The notes below the pieces were generated by a model. The model had not been told where the DNA came from. It saw nothing but the letters and a program-made list of their open reading frames with translations, and ran no database searches. From contig NZ_BDBV01000030.1 in NCBI RefSeq assembly GCF_001613165.1, forward strand, positions 1 to 61,089: a stretch of 61,089 nucleotides of DNA. Reading direction: 5' to 3'. How positions within the stretch are numbered: position 1 is the first letter of the stretch; every line of letters begins with the position of its first letter. This document shows positions 17,268 through 24,569 of this stretch, in pieces. The translations under genes and the position numbers were made by a program. This stretch comes from Nocardia mexicana NBRC 108244. Its GTDB lineage: Bacteria > Actinomycetota > Actinomycetes > Mycobacteriales > Mycobacteriaceae.

Positions 17268-17426
17268 GGGTGCGGTCGGCCGACCGGAAATTCTCTGCGA
17301 AATGGCGCCACCACGGGCCGATATCGGTTCATTCCGCCCCTCCCTGCGCACTGAAATGTGCCGACGGCCCGATAACTGCACGATCATTCGGTCGGCAAGT
17401 CACTCAAAACGATTCTGCCACAGCAA

Positions 17427-17442
17427 GTTCCCATATGGAAAC
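17427..17442. promoter_or_regulatory. Near-perfect 16-bp palindrome
   Basis: GTTCCCATATGGAAAC has one mismatched pair, with a perfect CCATATGG core. It lies 160 bp upstream of the XRE-type gene start and 128 bp upstream of the dehydrogenase start. It is a candidate binding site for the XRE-type regulator. Confidence 0.4.
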
Positions 17443-17512
17443 ATTTCACGGAACCGCCGGAGGAATATCCGCCGCGACATCTTCTGGTCGTCGCGCGCGG
17501 GCATCTGCTACG

Positions 17513-17541
17513 TTGACAACCATCCGATACACTCATGTATC
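17513..17541 (+). promoter_or_regulatory. Promoter with overlapping operator dyad
   Basis: TTGACA (17513-17518) is a perfect -35 hexamer. A 17-bp spacer leads to TGTATC (17536-17541) as a -10-like element. The -10 is the right arm of the perfect dyad GATACA-N4-TGTATC (17526-17541). A repressor bound there would block the promoter of the FAD dehydrogenase gene, whose ATG is 29 bp downstream. Confidence 0.6.
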
Positions 17542-17569
17542 CATTAGACCGAGCGCGAAGGAGTCCCCC

Positions 17570-19237
17570 ATGGCGCCGTCTCAGCAGCCGGATGCCATCG
17601 TCGTCGGAGCCGGGCTGGCCGGACTGGTGGCCACCTACGAGCTCACCCGGGCCGGGCGGCGGGTACTGGTACTGGACCAGGAAAACCGTAACAACCTGGG
17701 CGGACAGGCGTTCTGGTCGCTGGGTGGGCTGTTCTTCGTGGACAGCCCGGAGCAGCGGCGCATGGGGGTGAAGGATTCCTTCGAACTGGCCTGGCAGGAC
17801 TGGCAGGGCTCGGCCGGATTCGATCGCGACGACGAGGATCACTGGGCACGGCGGTGGGCGCGCGCCTACGTCGAGTTCGCCGCCACCGAGAAGCGGCAGT
17901 ACCTGCACGATCTCGGCCTCCGGGTGACGCCGCTGGTGGGCTGGGCGGAACGCGGCGGCGCCACCGCCGACGGGCACGGCAATTCGGTGCCCCGCTTCCA
18001 CCTGACCTGGGGCACCGGACCGGAGGTGGTGCGGGTGTTCCTGGAGCCGGTCCTGGAGGCCGAGCGGCGCGGCCTGGTCGAATTCGCCTTCCGGCACCGC
18101 GTGGACGACCTGATCGTCGAGGACGATGCGGTGGCGGGCGTTCGCGGCGGCGTGCTCGAGCCTTCCGACCTCGAACGCGGGCAGGCCTCGTCGCGGAATA
18201 CGGTGGGCGAGTTCGAGTTCCGCGCCCCGGCCGTAATCGTGTCCTCCGGCGGCATCGGCCACGACCACGACCTCATCCGCCGCAACTGGCCCACCGAGCG
18301 GCTGGGCCCGTGCCCGCGGACGATGATCTCCGGGGTGCCCGCACACGTCGACGGGCGGATGCTCGGCATCACCGAGGCCGCCGGCGGCCGGATCGTGAAC
18401 CGCGACCGCATGTGGCACTACACCGAGGGCATCCACAACTGGGACCCGATCTGGCCCGACCATGCCATCCGCATCATCCCTGGTCCGTCCTCGCTGTGGT
18501 TCGACGCGAACGGAAAGCGTCTGCCCGCACCGTGTTTCCCGGGTTTCGACACCAATGCCACGATGAAGGCGATCCTCGGCACCGGCTACGACTACTCGTG
18601 GTTCGTGCTCACGCAGTCGATCATCGAGAAGGAGTTCGCGCTCTCGGGGTCCGAGCAGAATCCGGATATCACGGGCAAGGATCTGAAGCTCACGCTCAAG
18701 AGCCGCATCGCCAAGGGCGCCCCGGGCCCGGTGGAGGCGTTCAAGCAGCACGGCGTCGATTTCGTCGTCGCGAACACCCTGGGCGAACTGGTGGCGGGCA
18801 TGAACAAGATCTCGCGCGGCCCGCAGCTGGACCTCGCCGATCTCGAACGCCAGATCGTGGCCCGTGACCGCGAGCTGACCAACAACTACAGCAAGGACGC
18901 CCAGCTGATGGCCGTCGCCAACGCGCGCCGTTCGCGCGGCGACAAGCTCGGCCGGGTCGCCACCCCGCACCGCATCCTGGATCCGGCACACGGGCCGCTG
19001 ATCGCCGTGCGGCTCAATGTGCTCACCCGAAAGACACTGGGCGGCCTGCAGACCAACCTGGATTCCCAGGTGATCCGTTCCGACGGAACGCCGTTCCCGG
19101 GGCTGTACGCCGCCGGTGAGGTGGCGGGCTTCGGCGGCGGCGGGGTGCACGGCTACAACGCCCTGGAGGGCACCTTCCTCGGCGGCTGCATCTTCTCCGG
19201 ACGCGCCGCTGGTCGAGCGCTGACGTCTCGCGCATGA
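17570..19237 (+). CDS. FAD-binding dehydrogenase, KstD/fumarate-reductase-like (FAD_binding_2)
   Basis: A 555-aa flavoprotein. The dinucleotide fold AIVVGAGLAGLVATYELTRA lies at residues 9-28, and the C-terminal FAD segment PFPGLYAAGEVAGFGGGGVH near 505-530. The middle part carries the catalytic/cap domain. It resembles the actinobacterial FAD-binding dehydrogenases related to 3-ketosteroid delta-1-dehydrogenase (M. tuberculosis Rv0785 type), but the steroid activity is not established. I start it at the ATG at 17570, which follows GAAGGAG. It overlaps the next HAD gene by 4 bp (ATGA), so the two form an operon controlled by the promoter/operator upstream. Confidence 0.9.
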   Translation: MAPSQQPDAIVVGAGLAGLVATYELTRAGRRVLVLDQENRNNLGGQAFWSLGGLFFVDSPEQRRMGVKDSFELAWQDWQGSAGFDRDDEDHWARRWARAYVEFAATEKRQYLHDLGLRVTPLVGWAERGGATADGHGNSVPRFHLTWGTGPEVVRVFLEPVLEAERRGLVEFAFRHRVDDLIVEDDAVAGVRGGVLEPSDLERGQASSRNTVGEFEFRAPAVIVSSGGIGHDHDLIRRNWPTERLGPCPRTMISGVPAHVDGRMLGITEAAGGRIVNRDRMWHYTEGIHNWDPIWPDHAIRIIPGPSSLWFDANGKRLPAPCFPGFDTNATMKAILGTGYDYSWFVLTQSIIEKEFALSGSEQNPDITGKDLKLTLKSRIAKGAPGPVEAFKQHGVDFVVANTLGELVAGMNKISRGPQLDLADLERQIVARDRELTNNYSKDAQLMAVANARRSRGDKLGRVATPHRILDPAHGPLIAVRLNVLTRKTLGGLQTNLDSQVIRSDGTPFPGLYAAGEVAGFGGGGVHGYNALEGTFLGGCIFSGRAAGRALTSRA

Positions 19238-19938
19238 GCGATCGGCCGAAGGCGCTGCTGTTCGATGTGCAGGGCACCGCGACGGACTTCCACTCCACCG
19301 TCACCCGCGAGGCCCGGCGCATCCTCGGCGCGCGATACCCCGGCCGGGACTGGTCGACCTTCGTGAACGACTGGCGCGCAGCGTATTTCCGCGGCACATC
19401 GACGAACACGAACTCGGAGAAGTGGATCAGCGTCTCCTCGATCTACCGGAACGCCCTCGACGAACTGCTGGACGCCGAACGCCTGGATCTCGATCCGGCA
19501 CAGCGCCACGAACTCAACGATGCGTGGAAGCGCCTGGACCCGTGGCCGGATACCGTGCCCGCGCTGACCCGGCTGCGCACCACCTACACGCTGGCCACCC
19601 TGTCCAATGCCGACGTCGACGCCGTCGTGAGCATCACCCGGCACGGCGATCTCCCCTGGCATGCGGTCTTCGCCGCCGAGATGGCGGGCGCATTCAAGCC
19701 CGACCCGCGTGCCTACCGCATGGCCGCGCGCTACCTCGGCCTCGATCCGAGCGAGATCATGATGGTGGCCAGCCACAAGTACGACATCCGCGCCGCGCGC
19801 GAACTCGGCTTCCGCACCGCCTTCGTCGCCCGCCCACTGGAATTCGGCGCCCCCGGCCTGGCGGACACCGAGTTCACGAACGAATTCGACCTCAACGCAA
19901 CCGATTTCGAAGATCTCGCGGACCAACTCGGCTGCTGA
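19234..19938 (+). CDS. HAD hydrolase, haloacid dehalogenase type II
   Basis: A 234-aa HAD-superfamily protein. Motif I reads LLFDVQGTATDF: it has the nucleophile Asp but not the second Asp of phosphatases, which fits 2-haloacid dehalogenase-like members. Motif II is ATLSNAD, the motif III lysine is in EMAGAFKPDPRAY, and motif IV is MMVASHKYDIRAA. The physiological substrate is unknown. It is translationally coupled to the FAD dehydrogenase gene, so a shared catabolic task is likely. Confidence 0.9.
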   Translation: MSDRPKALLFDVQGTATDFHSTVTREARRILGARYPGRDWSTFVNDWRAAYFRGTSTNTNSEKWISVSSIYRNALDELLDAERLDLDPAQRHELNDAWKRLDPWPDTVPALTRLRTTYTLATLSNADVDAVVSITRHGDLPWHAVFAAEMAGAFKPDPRAYRMAARYLGLDPSEIMMVASHKYDIRAARELGFRTAFVARPLEFGAPGLADTEFTNEFDLNATDFEDLADQLGC

Positions 19939-20137
19939 CGGCCGAAACGAGACGGGCCGGGCGAGCGGGTACAGGTGTGAGGGCACCGTCCATGACCTCG
20001 GTCCACCAGCTCTCGAGACCGCTGGGGACGGGCCAGTACACGACCGGCCCACCATGATGAGCCGGGTCGATGGCGGACGATGGGGTGGTATCGGCGCCGG
20101 GTTCGTAATCGTTGAGCGAAGCGGTCATGGTCGTCAT
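19892..20137 (-). CDS. Small hypothetical protein (81 aa)
   Basis: An 81-aa open frame with codon use rich in third-position G/C over its first 50 codons and a distinct Trp-rich core (VYWPVPSGLESWWTEVMDG). Its 3' end overlaps the end of the HAD gene by 47 bp. I do not recognise the product. There is no clear ribosome binding site; a second ATG at 20128 is an alternative start. It may be a real small protein or a remnant. Confidence 0.35.
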   Translation of the reverse strand: MTTMTASLNDYEPGADTTPSSAIDPAHHGGPVVYWPVPSGLESWWTEVMDGALTPVPARPARLVSAVSSRVGPRDLRNRLR

Positions 20138-20201
20138 CGAAATCAGTGTGCGATCCAGGTTTCGTCTGTTCGGTCGGTGAGCCGGGTCCATGATTGCGGC
20201 C

Positions 20202-20241
20202 GGGTGGGCCCGAAAGGCCTGCGCCGATCGAGCCCACCCGC
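20202..20241. terminator. Hairpin between the HAD and hsp20 genes
   Basis: CGGGTGGGC (20202-20210) and GCCCACCCG (20233-20241) form a perfect 9-bp stem with a 22-nt loop. It lies between two convergent transcription units (HAD ending 19938, hsp20 ending 20297). A U-tract is lacking, so terminator function is likely but not certain. Confidence 0.45.
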
Positions 20242-20296
20242 CGCCGAAGGATTCGCACTCGTTCATCCTCCGGCACAGGGGTTCGCGTAGGACGCT

Positions 20297-20749
20297 TCAG
20301 GCGTTGATCGCCTCGCGGTCGCCGCCGGGCTGCTCGCTCAGGGAGCGGCGCTGCTCGTGGCGGGTGACCTCGATCTTGCGGGGCTTGGCCTTCTCCGCGA
20401 TCGGGATGACCAGGCGCAGGACGCCGTCGCGGTAGTCGGCGCGGATGGCGTCGGTGTCGAGATTCTCTCCCAGCAGCAGCTGGCGGGAGAACACTCCGCG
20501 GGTGCGTTCCGCGGCGATCATCGTCCGGTCGGGGTCCAGCTGTGGCCGCGATGCCCGCACGGTCACGACGTTGCGCTCGACGTCCAGGTCGAGGGACTCC
20601 GGGTCGATGCCCGGCAGGTCGAGTTCGGCGAAGAACTCGTCACCCTCGCGCCAGGCGTCCATCGGCATCACGACCGGACGGGCCGGGGTGCCGAACACCT
20701 GCTGGGTCAAACGGTCCAGGTCCCGGAACGGATCGGTGCGCATAAGCAT
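20297..20749 (-). CDS. Hsp20/alpha-crystallin family small heat-shock protein
   Basis: A 150-aa small chaperone. The N-terminus [14 protein letters not shown] and the segment [20 protein letters not shown] closely match mycobacterial Hsp18-type proteins. The alpha-crystallin domain runs from about residue 35 to 130 and ends with the conserved [12 protein letters not shown] strand. It should hold unfolding proteins in oligomers in the cytoplasm. The ATG at 20749 follows GGAGGTGG. It is divergent from a MerR-type gene with a perfect dyad between them, the usual layout for a heat-shock gene and its repressor. Confidence 0.95.
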   Translation of the reverse strand: MLMRTDPFRDLDRLTQQVFGTPARPVVMPMDAWREGDEFFAELDLPGIDPESLDLDVERNVVTVRASRPQLDPDRTMIAAERTRGVFSRQLLLGENLDTDAIRADYRDGVLRLVIPIAEKAKPRKIEVTRHEQRRSLSEQPGGDREAINA

Positions 20750-20800
20750 GGTCGCCACCTCCACTCACTCCATTCTCCTATCGAAGGAACACAGATAACC

Positions 20801-20816
20801 TAAGTCATCTGACTTA
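20801..20816. promoter_or_regulatory. Perfect 16-bp operator between hsp20 and merR
   Basis: TAAGTCA-TC-TGACTTA is a perfect dyad with 7-bp arms. It is embedded in the only AT-rich part of the 145-bp divergent gap, where both promoters must lie. The MerR-type regulator next to it is the probable ligand. It differs from the classical HAIR element of HspR (CTTGAGT-N7-ACTCAAG) in sequence and spacing. Confidence 0.65.
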
Positions 20817-20894
20817 AATTTGTTTTAGCACTCCACCCAGGAGAGTGCAAGGTCTCAGCAGAGGTAATCTGATGGCGTCGAGCAGAGGAGAGAG

Positions 20895-21257
20895 ATGCCG
20901 ATCGATGGCAACGACCACCCGCCGGGATTCGGTGGCGGTCACCGGCCCGGCCCGGGACAGGCGGTGTACGGGATCTCGGTAGCCGCCGAACTGGCCGGAA
21001 TGGGAACGCATTCGCTGCGCCTGTACGAGCAGCACGGGCTGCTCACCCCCGCCCGCAGCAGCGGCGGCACCCGCCGCTACAGCGACAACGACCTGGCGCG
21101 ACTGGCCCGCATCGCCACCCTGGCCGGGCAGGGGATCAATCTCGCCGCGATCGCGCGCATCCTCGATCTCGAAGACGCCAACACCGAGCTACGCAACGCC
21201 AACGCCGCGCTCGCCGCCGAACGCGACCGGCTCCGCGATCATCCCGATAGGCCATGA
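20895..21257 (+). CDS. MerR-family regulator, HspR-like
   Basis: A 120-aa regulator. After a Gly/Pro-rich N-terminal tail of about 22 residues, the MerR winged helix follows: YGISVAAELAGMGTHSLRLY, EQHGLLTPARSSGGTRRYSD and a third helix DLARLARIATLAGQGINLAA. The C-terminus is a coiled coil (about 92-118) that would form the dimer. The pattern ISVAAELAGM matches HspR repressors of heat-shock operons. The ATG follows GAGGAGAG. It is divergent from hsp20 and probably represses both genes through the dyad at 20801-20816. Confidence 0.9.
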   Translation: MPIDGNDHPPGFGGGHRPGPGQAVYGISVAAELAGMGTHSLRLYEQHGLLTPARSSGGTRRYSDNDLARLARIATLAGQGINLAAIARILDLEDANTELRNANAALAAERDRLRDHPDRP

Positions 21258-21279
21258 CGGCCCGGACACGGTGCGCCGG

Positions 21280-21966
21280 TCAGACTTTCAGACCGTGCTC
21301 CCGCAATGTCGACCCCAGTCCGTCCGGCCGCTGGGCCGTAGGCAGCGGGTCGACCCAGGCGAATTCGCAGCCGAGAGCCGTTGCGCCGCCGTCGGCCTCG
21401 CGGCTGTCCCCTACCATCAGCGCGGCCTCGGGGTCGACGCCGAGGCGGTCGAGCGCCCACTGGAAGATCCGCGCGTCCGGCTTCATCGCGCCGACCTCGT
21501 AGGACAACGCATAGGCCGCGACGTCACGCTCCCAGCCGTGCGCGGCGAACGCCGGGCGCACGTCGAATGCGATATTGCTGACAATGGCGACCGGAATCCC
21601 CTGTGCGTCCAGGGATTTCAGTACCGCGCCGGTATCCGGGTAGGGCGTCCACGCCAGCGCGTCCATCACGCGCGCATAGAACCGTTCCGCGTTCGGCAGT
21701 GGCAGACCCGACTGGCGCAGCACCTCCATGTACGCCTCGCGGTGCAACTCGGGACTCAGGTCACGGTGCTGCCAGGCGTAGAGCCCACGCTCGTCGAACT
21801 GCACGACCTGTTCGACCGGCGTGGTCATCCGCCGCTGAATCTCGGCCGTCTCGTCCGCATCGAGCGGCCGCCCGTCGGCGGTCACCAGATCCGCGGCCCA
21901 GCTCTCGTCGTCCTCGAGCCGGAACAGGGTCCCGGAGAAATCGAAAAGCACCGCCTCGATGGTCAC
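21280..21966 (-). CDS. HAD-superfamily hydrolase
   Basis: A 228-aa HAD protein. Motif I is VLFDFSGTLFR, motif II IVSNIAFD, the motif III Lys lies in VGAMKPDARIF and motif IV is MVGDSREADGG. As in the other HAD gene at 19.2 kb, the residue two after the motif I Asp is not Asp (DFSGT), unlike typical phosphatases. I start it at the GTG at 21966 (VTIEAVLFDF); the ORF continues upstream but without family similarity. It is convergent with the MerR gene, 22 bp apart, and divergent from the ABC ATPase gene. The substrate is unknown. Confidence 0.87.
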   Translation of the reverse strand: MTIEAVLFDFSGTLFRLEDDESWAADLVTADGRPLDADETAEIQRRMTTPVEQVVQFDERGLYAWQHRDLSPELHREAYMEVLRQSGLPLPNAERFYARVMDALAWTPYPDTGAVLKSLDAQGIPVAIVSNIAFDVRPAFAAHGWERDVAAYALSYEVGAMKPDARIFQWALDRLGVDPEAALMVGDSREADGGATALGCEFAWVDPLPTAQRPDGLGSTLREHGLKV

Positions 21967-22043
21967 CCGGCCAGGGTACACAGATCGTCCCATGACATAG
22001 ATCACCCATCAGCTTGTCTGAGGAGTTTGCTACCGTGGGCCGC

Positions 22044-22844
22044 ATGTCCGACACCCCCATCATCCAGGTCGCCGCCGTCGATTTCGTGCGCAACGGCAAC
22101 CCGATCCTCGACGCGGTGTCGCTGACGGTGCGTCCCGGCGAGCACTGGGCGCTGCTGGGCCCCAACGGCGCGGGCAAGACCACGCTGCTGAAGATGCTGG
22201 GCGCCTTCGAACATCCCACCCGCGGCACCGTCGAGGTGCTGGGCCATCGCCTCGGCCGCGTGGACATGCGGGAATTGCGCACCGCTATCGGTCACGTCGA
22301 TCCGCGCCACGCCCCGCCCTATCCGCTCACCGCGCACGAGGTCGTGCTCACCGGCCTGACCAACACCGCCGATCTGAAGCAGCGCTGGAATCCCACCGCC
22401 GCCGAGATCGCCGAGGCCGACCGGCTGATCGAGCTGCTGGGGCTGGCGCACCGCCGCGACGCCCGCTGGCCCACCATGTCGCAGGGCGAGCGCGGCCGCG
22501 CGCTGATCGCCCGCGCGCTGATGCCGAACCCGCAATTGCTCCTGCTCGACGAGCCCACCACCGGCCTGGACATGGCGGGGCGCGAACAGCTCATCGACCG
22601 CATCGACCGGCTGCAGTCCACCCATCCGGAGCTGTCGTCGGTGCTGGTGACCCACCACCTGGAGGAGCTGCCGCCCGGCACCACCCACGTCATGCTGCTG
22701 CGCGAGGGCCGCTGTGTCGCAGCGGGTTCCGTCGACGAGGTGCTCACCAGCGAGAACATCAGCACCTGCTTCGACCATCCGGTCCGGCTCACCCGCACCG
22801 ACGGCCGCTGGCAGGTCCGCACCGATCACACCGTGAACGCCTGA
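22044..22844 (+). CDS. Stand-alone ABC transporter ATP-binding protein (YlmA/ModF-like)
   Basis: A 266-aa ABC ATPase. Walker A is GPNGAGKTT, the signature reads MSQGERGRALIARAL (SQGER in place of LSGGQ), Walker B LLLLDEPTTGLD and the switch His is in VLVTHHLEELP. It resembles the lone ATPases of the YlmA/ModF kind. No permease or binding-protein gene is adjacent, so the membrane partner is elsewhere or it has a non-transport role. The ATG at 22044 is used; an in-frame GTG nine bases earlier is possible. Confidence 0.88.
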   Translation: MSDTPIIQVAAVDFVRNGNPILDAVSLTVRPGEHWALLGPNGAGKTTLLKMLGAFEHPTRGTVEVLGHRLGRVDMRELRTAIGHVDPRHAPPYPLTAHEVVLTGLTNTADLKQRWNPTAAEIAEADRLIELLGLAHRRDARWPTMSQGERGRALIARALMPNPQLLLLDEPTTGLDMAGREQLIDRIDRLQSTHPELSSVLVTHHLEELPPGTTHVMLLREGRCVAAGSVDEVLTSENISTCFDHPVRLTRTDGRWQVRTDHTVNA

Positions 22845-22878
22845 GCGTCATCGGGAAATCGGTGCGGCGCAGGGCATC

Positions 22879-24345
22879 TCACTCGTCATCGAGCGGAATG
22901 TTGGCCACCACGGGGAATTCCCCGGTGTACCCCGCCCGCTCGCGGGCGATGGCCAGCACCCGCTTGCGCGCGGCGAACCAGCCGATGATCAGCGCGGGGA
23001 CGAGAATCGCGAGACTCGCCACCGTCCAGGTCCCGACCGGATAGTCGAAGCCCATCAGCACCACCACCACGAACAGGAAGACGAGCGTGGCGATGCCGGT
23101 GTAGGGCGCGCCGAACATCCGGAACGCCGGGCGCTCGATCTCCCCGCGCCGCCACCAGCGCCACATCTGCAGCTGGCACAGCACGATCGTGGCCCACGAC
23201 GCCAGGATGCCCAGCGACGCCACGTTCAGCACGATCTCGAACGCCTTCTCCGGCACGATGTAGTTGAGCCAGATGCCGAACAGCGCGATCACACTGGTCA
23301 GCAGGATGCCGCCGTAGGGCACCCCGCGCTTGTTCATCCGGCCGGTGAACTTGGGCGCGCTGCCGTTCATCGACATCGACCGCAGGATCCGCCCGGTGGA
23401 GTACAGCCCGGCGTTGAGACTCGAGAACGCGGCGGTCAGCACGACGAAGTTCATGATCGAACCCGCGTTGCCCACACCGAGTTTCGAGAAGAACGTGACG
23501 AACGGGCTCTCTCCGGCGGAGTAGGCGGTGTAGGGCAGCAGCAACGCCAGCAGCACCAGCGAACCGATGTAGAACACCGCGATGCGGAAGATCACGGAGT
23601 TGATCGCCCGCGGCATGATCTTCTGGGGATTCTCCGTCTCCCCCGCCGCGGTGCCGACCATCTCCACCGCCGCGTACGCGAACACCACGCCGGAGGTCAC
23701 GGTGACCAGCGGCAGCACGCCGGTCGGGAACCAGCCGCCCGCGTCGGACACCATGCCGAATCCCGTCTGGTGCCCGTCGACGGTGAAGCGGCCCGCCAGG
23801 AAGAACGTGCCGATACCCAGGAACGAGACCAGCGCGACGACCTTGATCAGCGCCGCCCAGAACTCCAGCTCGCCGAACCACTTCACCGAGATCAGATTGA
23901 CCCCGAGCACCAGCAGCAGCGCGATCAGCGCCAGCACCCACTGCGCGATCGATCGGAACCCACCCCAGTAGTGCAGATAGGTGGCGATGGCGGTGGTGTC
24001 GACGATGCCCGTCATCGACCAGTTCAGGAAGTACATCCATCCGGCGACGAAAGCGGCCTTCTCCCCGAAGAACTCGCGGGCGTAGGACACGAACGAACCC
24101 GACGACGGCCGGTGCAGCACCAACTCGCCGAGCGCCCGCAGGATGAAGAACACGAACACGCCGCACACGCCGTAGACCAGGAACAGTCCCGGCCCGGCAC
24201 TGAACAGGCGGCCGCCGGCACCGAGAAACAATCCGGTACCGATAGCGCCGCCGATGGCGATCATCTGCAGCTGGCGCGGTTTCAGGCTCTTGTGGTAGCC
24301 GCTGTCCTCCGCGCCGAGGAATGTTTGTCCCCGCACCTGGGTCAT
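22879..24345 (-). CDS. Amino-acid permease (APC superfamily, 12 TM)
   Basis: A 488-aa membrane protein with 12 hydrophobic helices and the amino-acid/H+ symporter signature in TM1: [20 protein letters not shown]. Other supports are the TM3 segment [16 protein letters not shown] and the helix-6 region [16 protein letters not shown] followed by GETENPQK. It belongs with GabP/AnsP/CycA-type importers; the substrate is not decided. It is divergent from the gamma-glutamyltransferase gene, which suggests uptake of amino acids released outside the membrane from glutathione-like peptides; that link is inference. Confidence 0.93.
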   Translation of the reverse strand: MTQVRGQTFLGAEDSGYHKSLKPRQLQMIAIGGAIGTGLFLGAGGRLFSAGPGLFLVYGVCGVFVFFILRALGELVLHRPSSGSFVSYAREFFGEKAAFVAGWMYFLNWSMTGIVDTTAIATYLHYWGGFRSIAQWVLALIALLLVLGVNLISVKWFGELEFWAALIKVVALVSFLGIGTFFLAGRFTVDGHQTGFGMVSDAGGWFPTGVLPLVTVTSGVVFAYAAVEMVGTAAGETENPQKIMPRAINSVIFRIAVFYIGSLVLLALLLPYTAYSAGESPFVTFFSKLGVGNAGSIMNFVVLTAAFSSLNAGLYSTGRILRSMSMNGSAPKFTGRMNKRGVPYGGILLTSVIALFGIWLNYIVPEKAFEIVLNVASLGILASWATIVLCQLQMWRWWRRGEIERPAFRMFGAPYTGIATLVFLFVVVVLMGFDYPVGTWTVASLAILVPALIIGWFAARKRVLAIARERAGYTGEFPVVANIPLDDE

Positions 24346-24569
24346 CTGCCGGTTGATCCTTCACACTCGGTCGGTGAGCGTCCGACGTTACCTGGTGGAT
24401 AGCCACGAACCGAACATCGGGCCATGGTCACCATGATCACGCGGAAGCTACTGGTATTTGCCGTCTCATATGTCCGAATAGAAGTAGCTGTGCGGATGCC
24501 TCTAAGTACTTCCCAGCGGCGGCGCCCGAAAGTCCCGCCCGTGTCCGACTCGGGCGATAAGGTCCGGTC
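24346..24569. promoter_or_regulatory. Divergent promoter region of permease and ggt
   Basis: About 220 bp between two divergent genes. It contains the perfect 13-bp dyad CATGGT-C-ACCATG (24423-24435), a candidate operator. The stretch from about 24440 to 24500 is the most AT-rich part and should hold the promoters. Confidence 0.45.

Larger units (their letters stand above)
17268..17569. other. Divergent regulatory region with two dyads
   Basis: The 302-bp gap between the XRE-type regulator and the FAD dehydrogenase gene is less GC-rich than its flanks in its right half. It holds a near-perfect 16-bp palindrome around CCATATGG (17427-17442), a -35-like TTGACA (17513-17518), and the dyad GATACA-ctca-TGTATC (17526-17541). 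No gene is seen. Confidence 0.6.

Noticed and set aside
19234..21966. The two HAD genes as a pair of duplicates
   Set aside because: They are both HAD type with a similar motif I, but they lie in separate transcription units and differ throughout.
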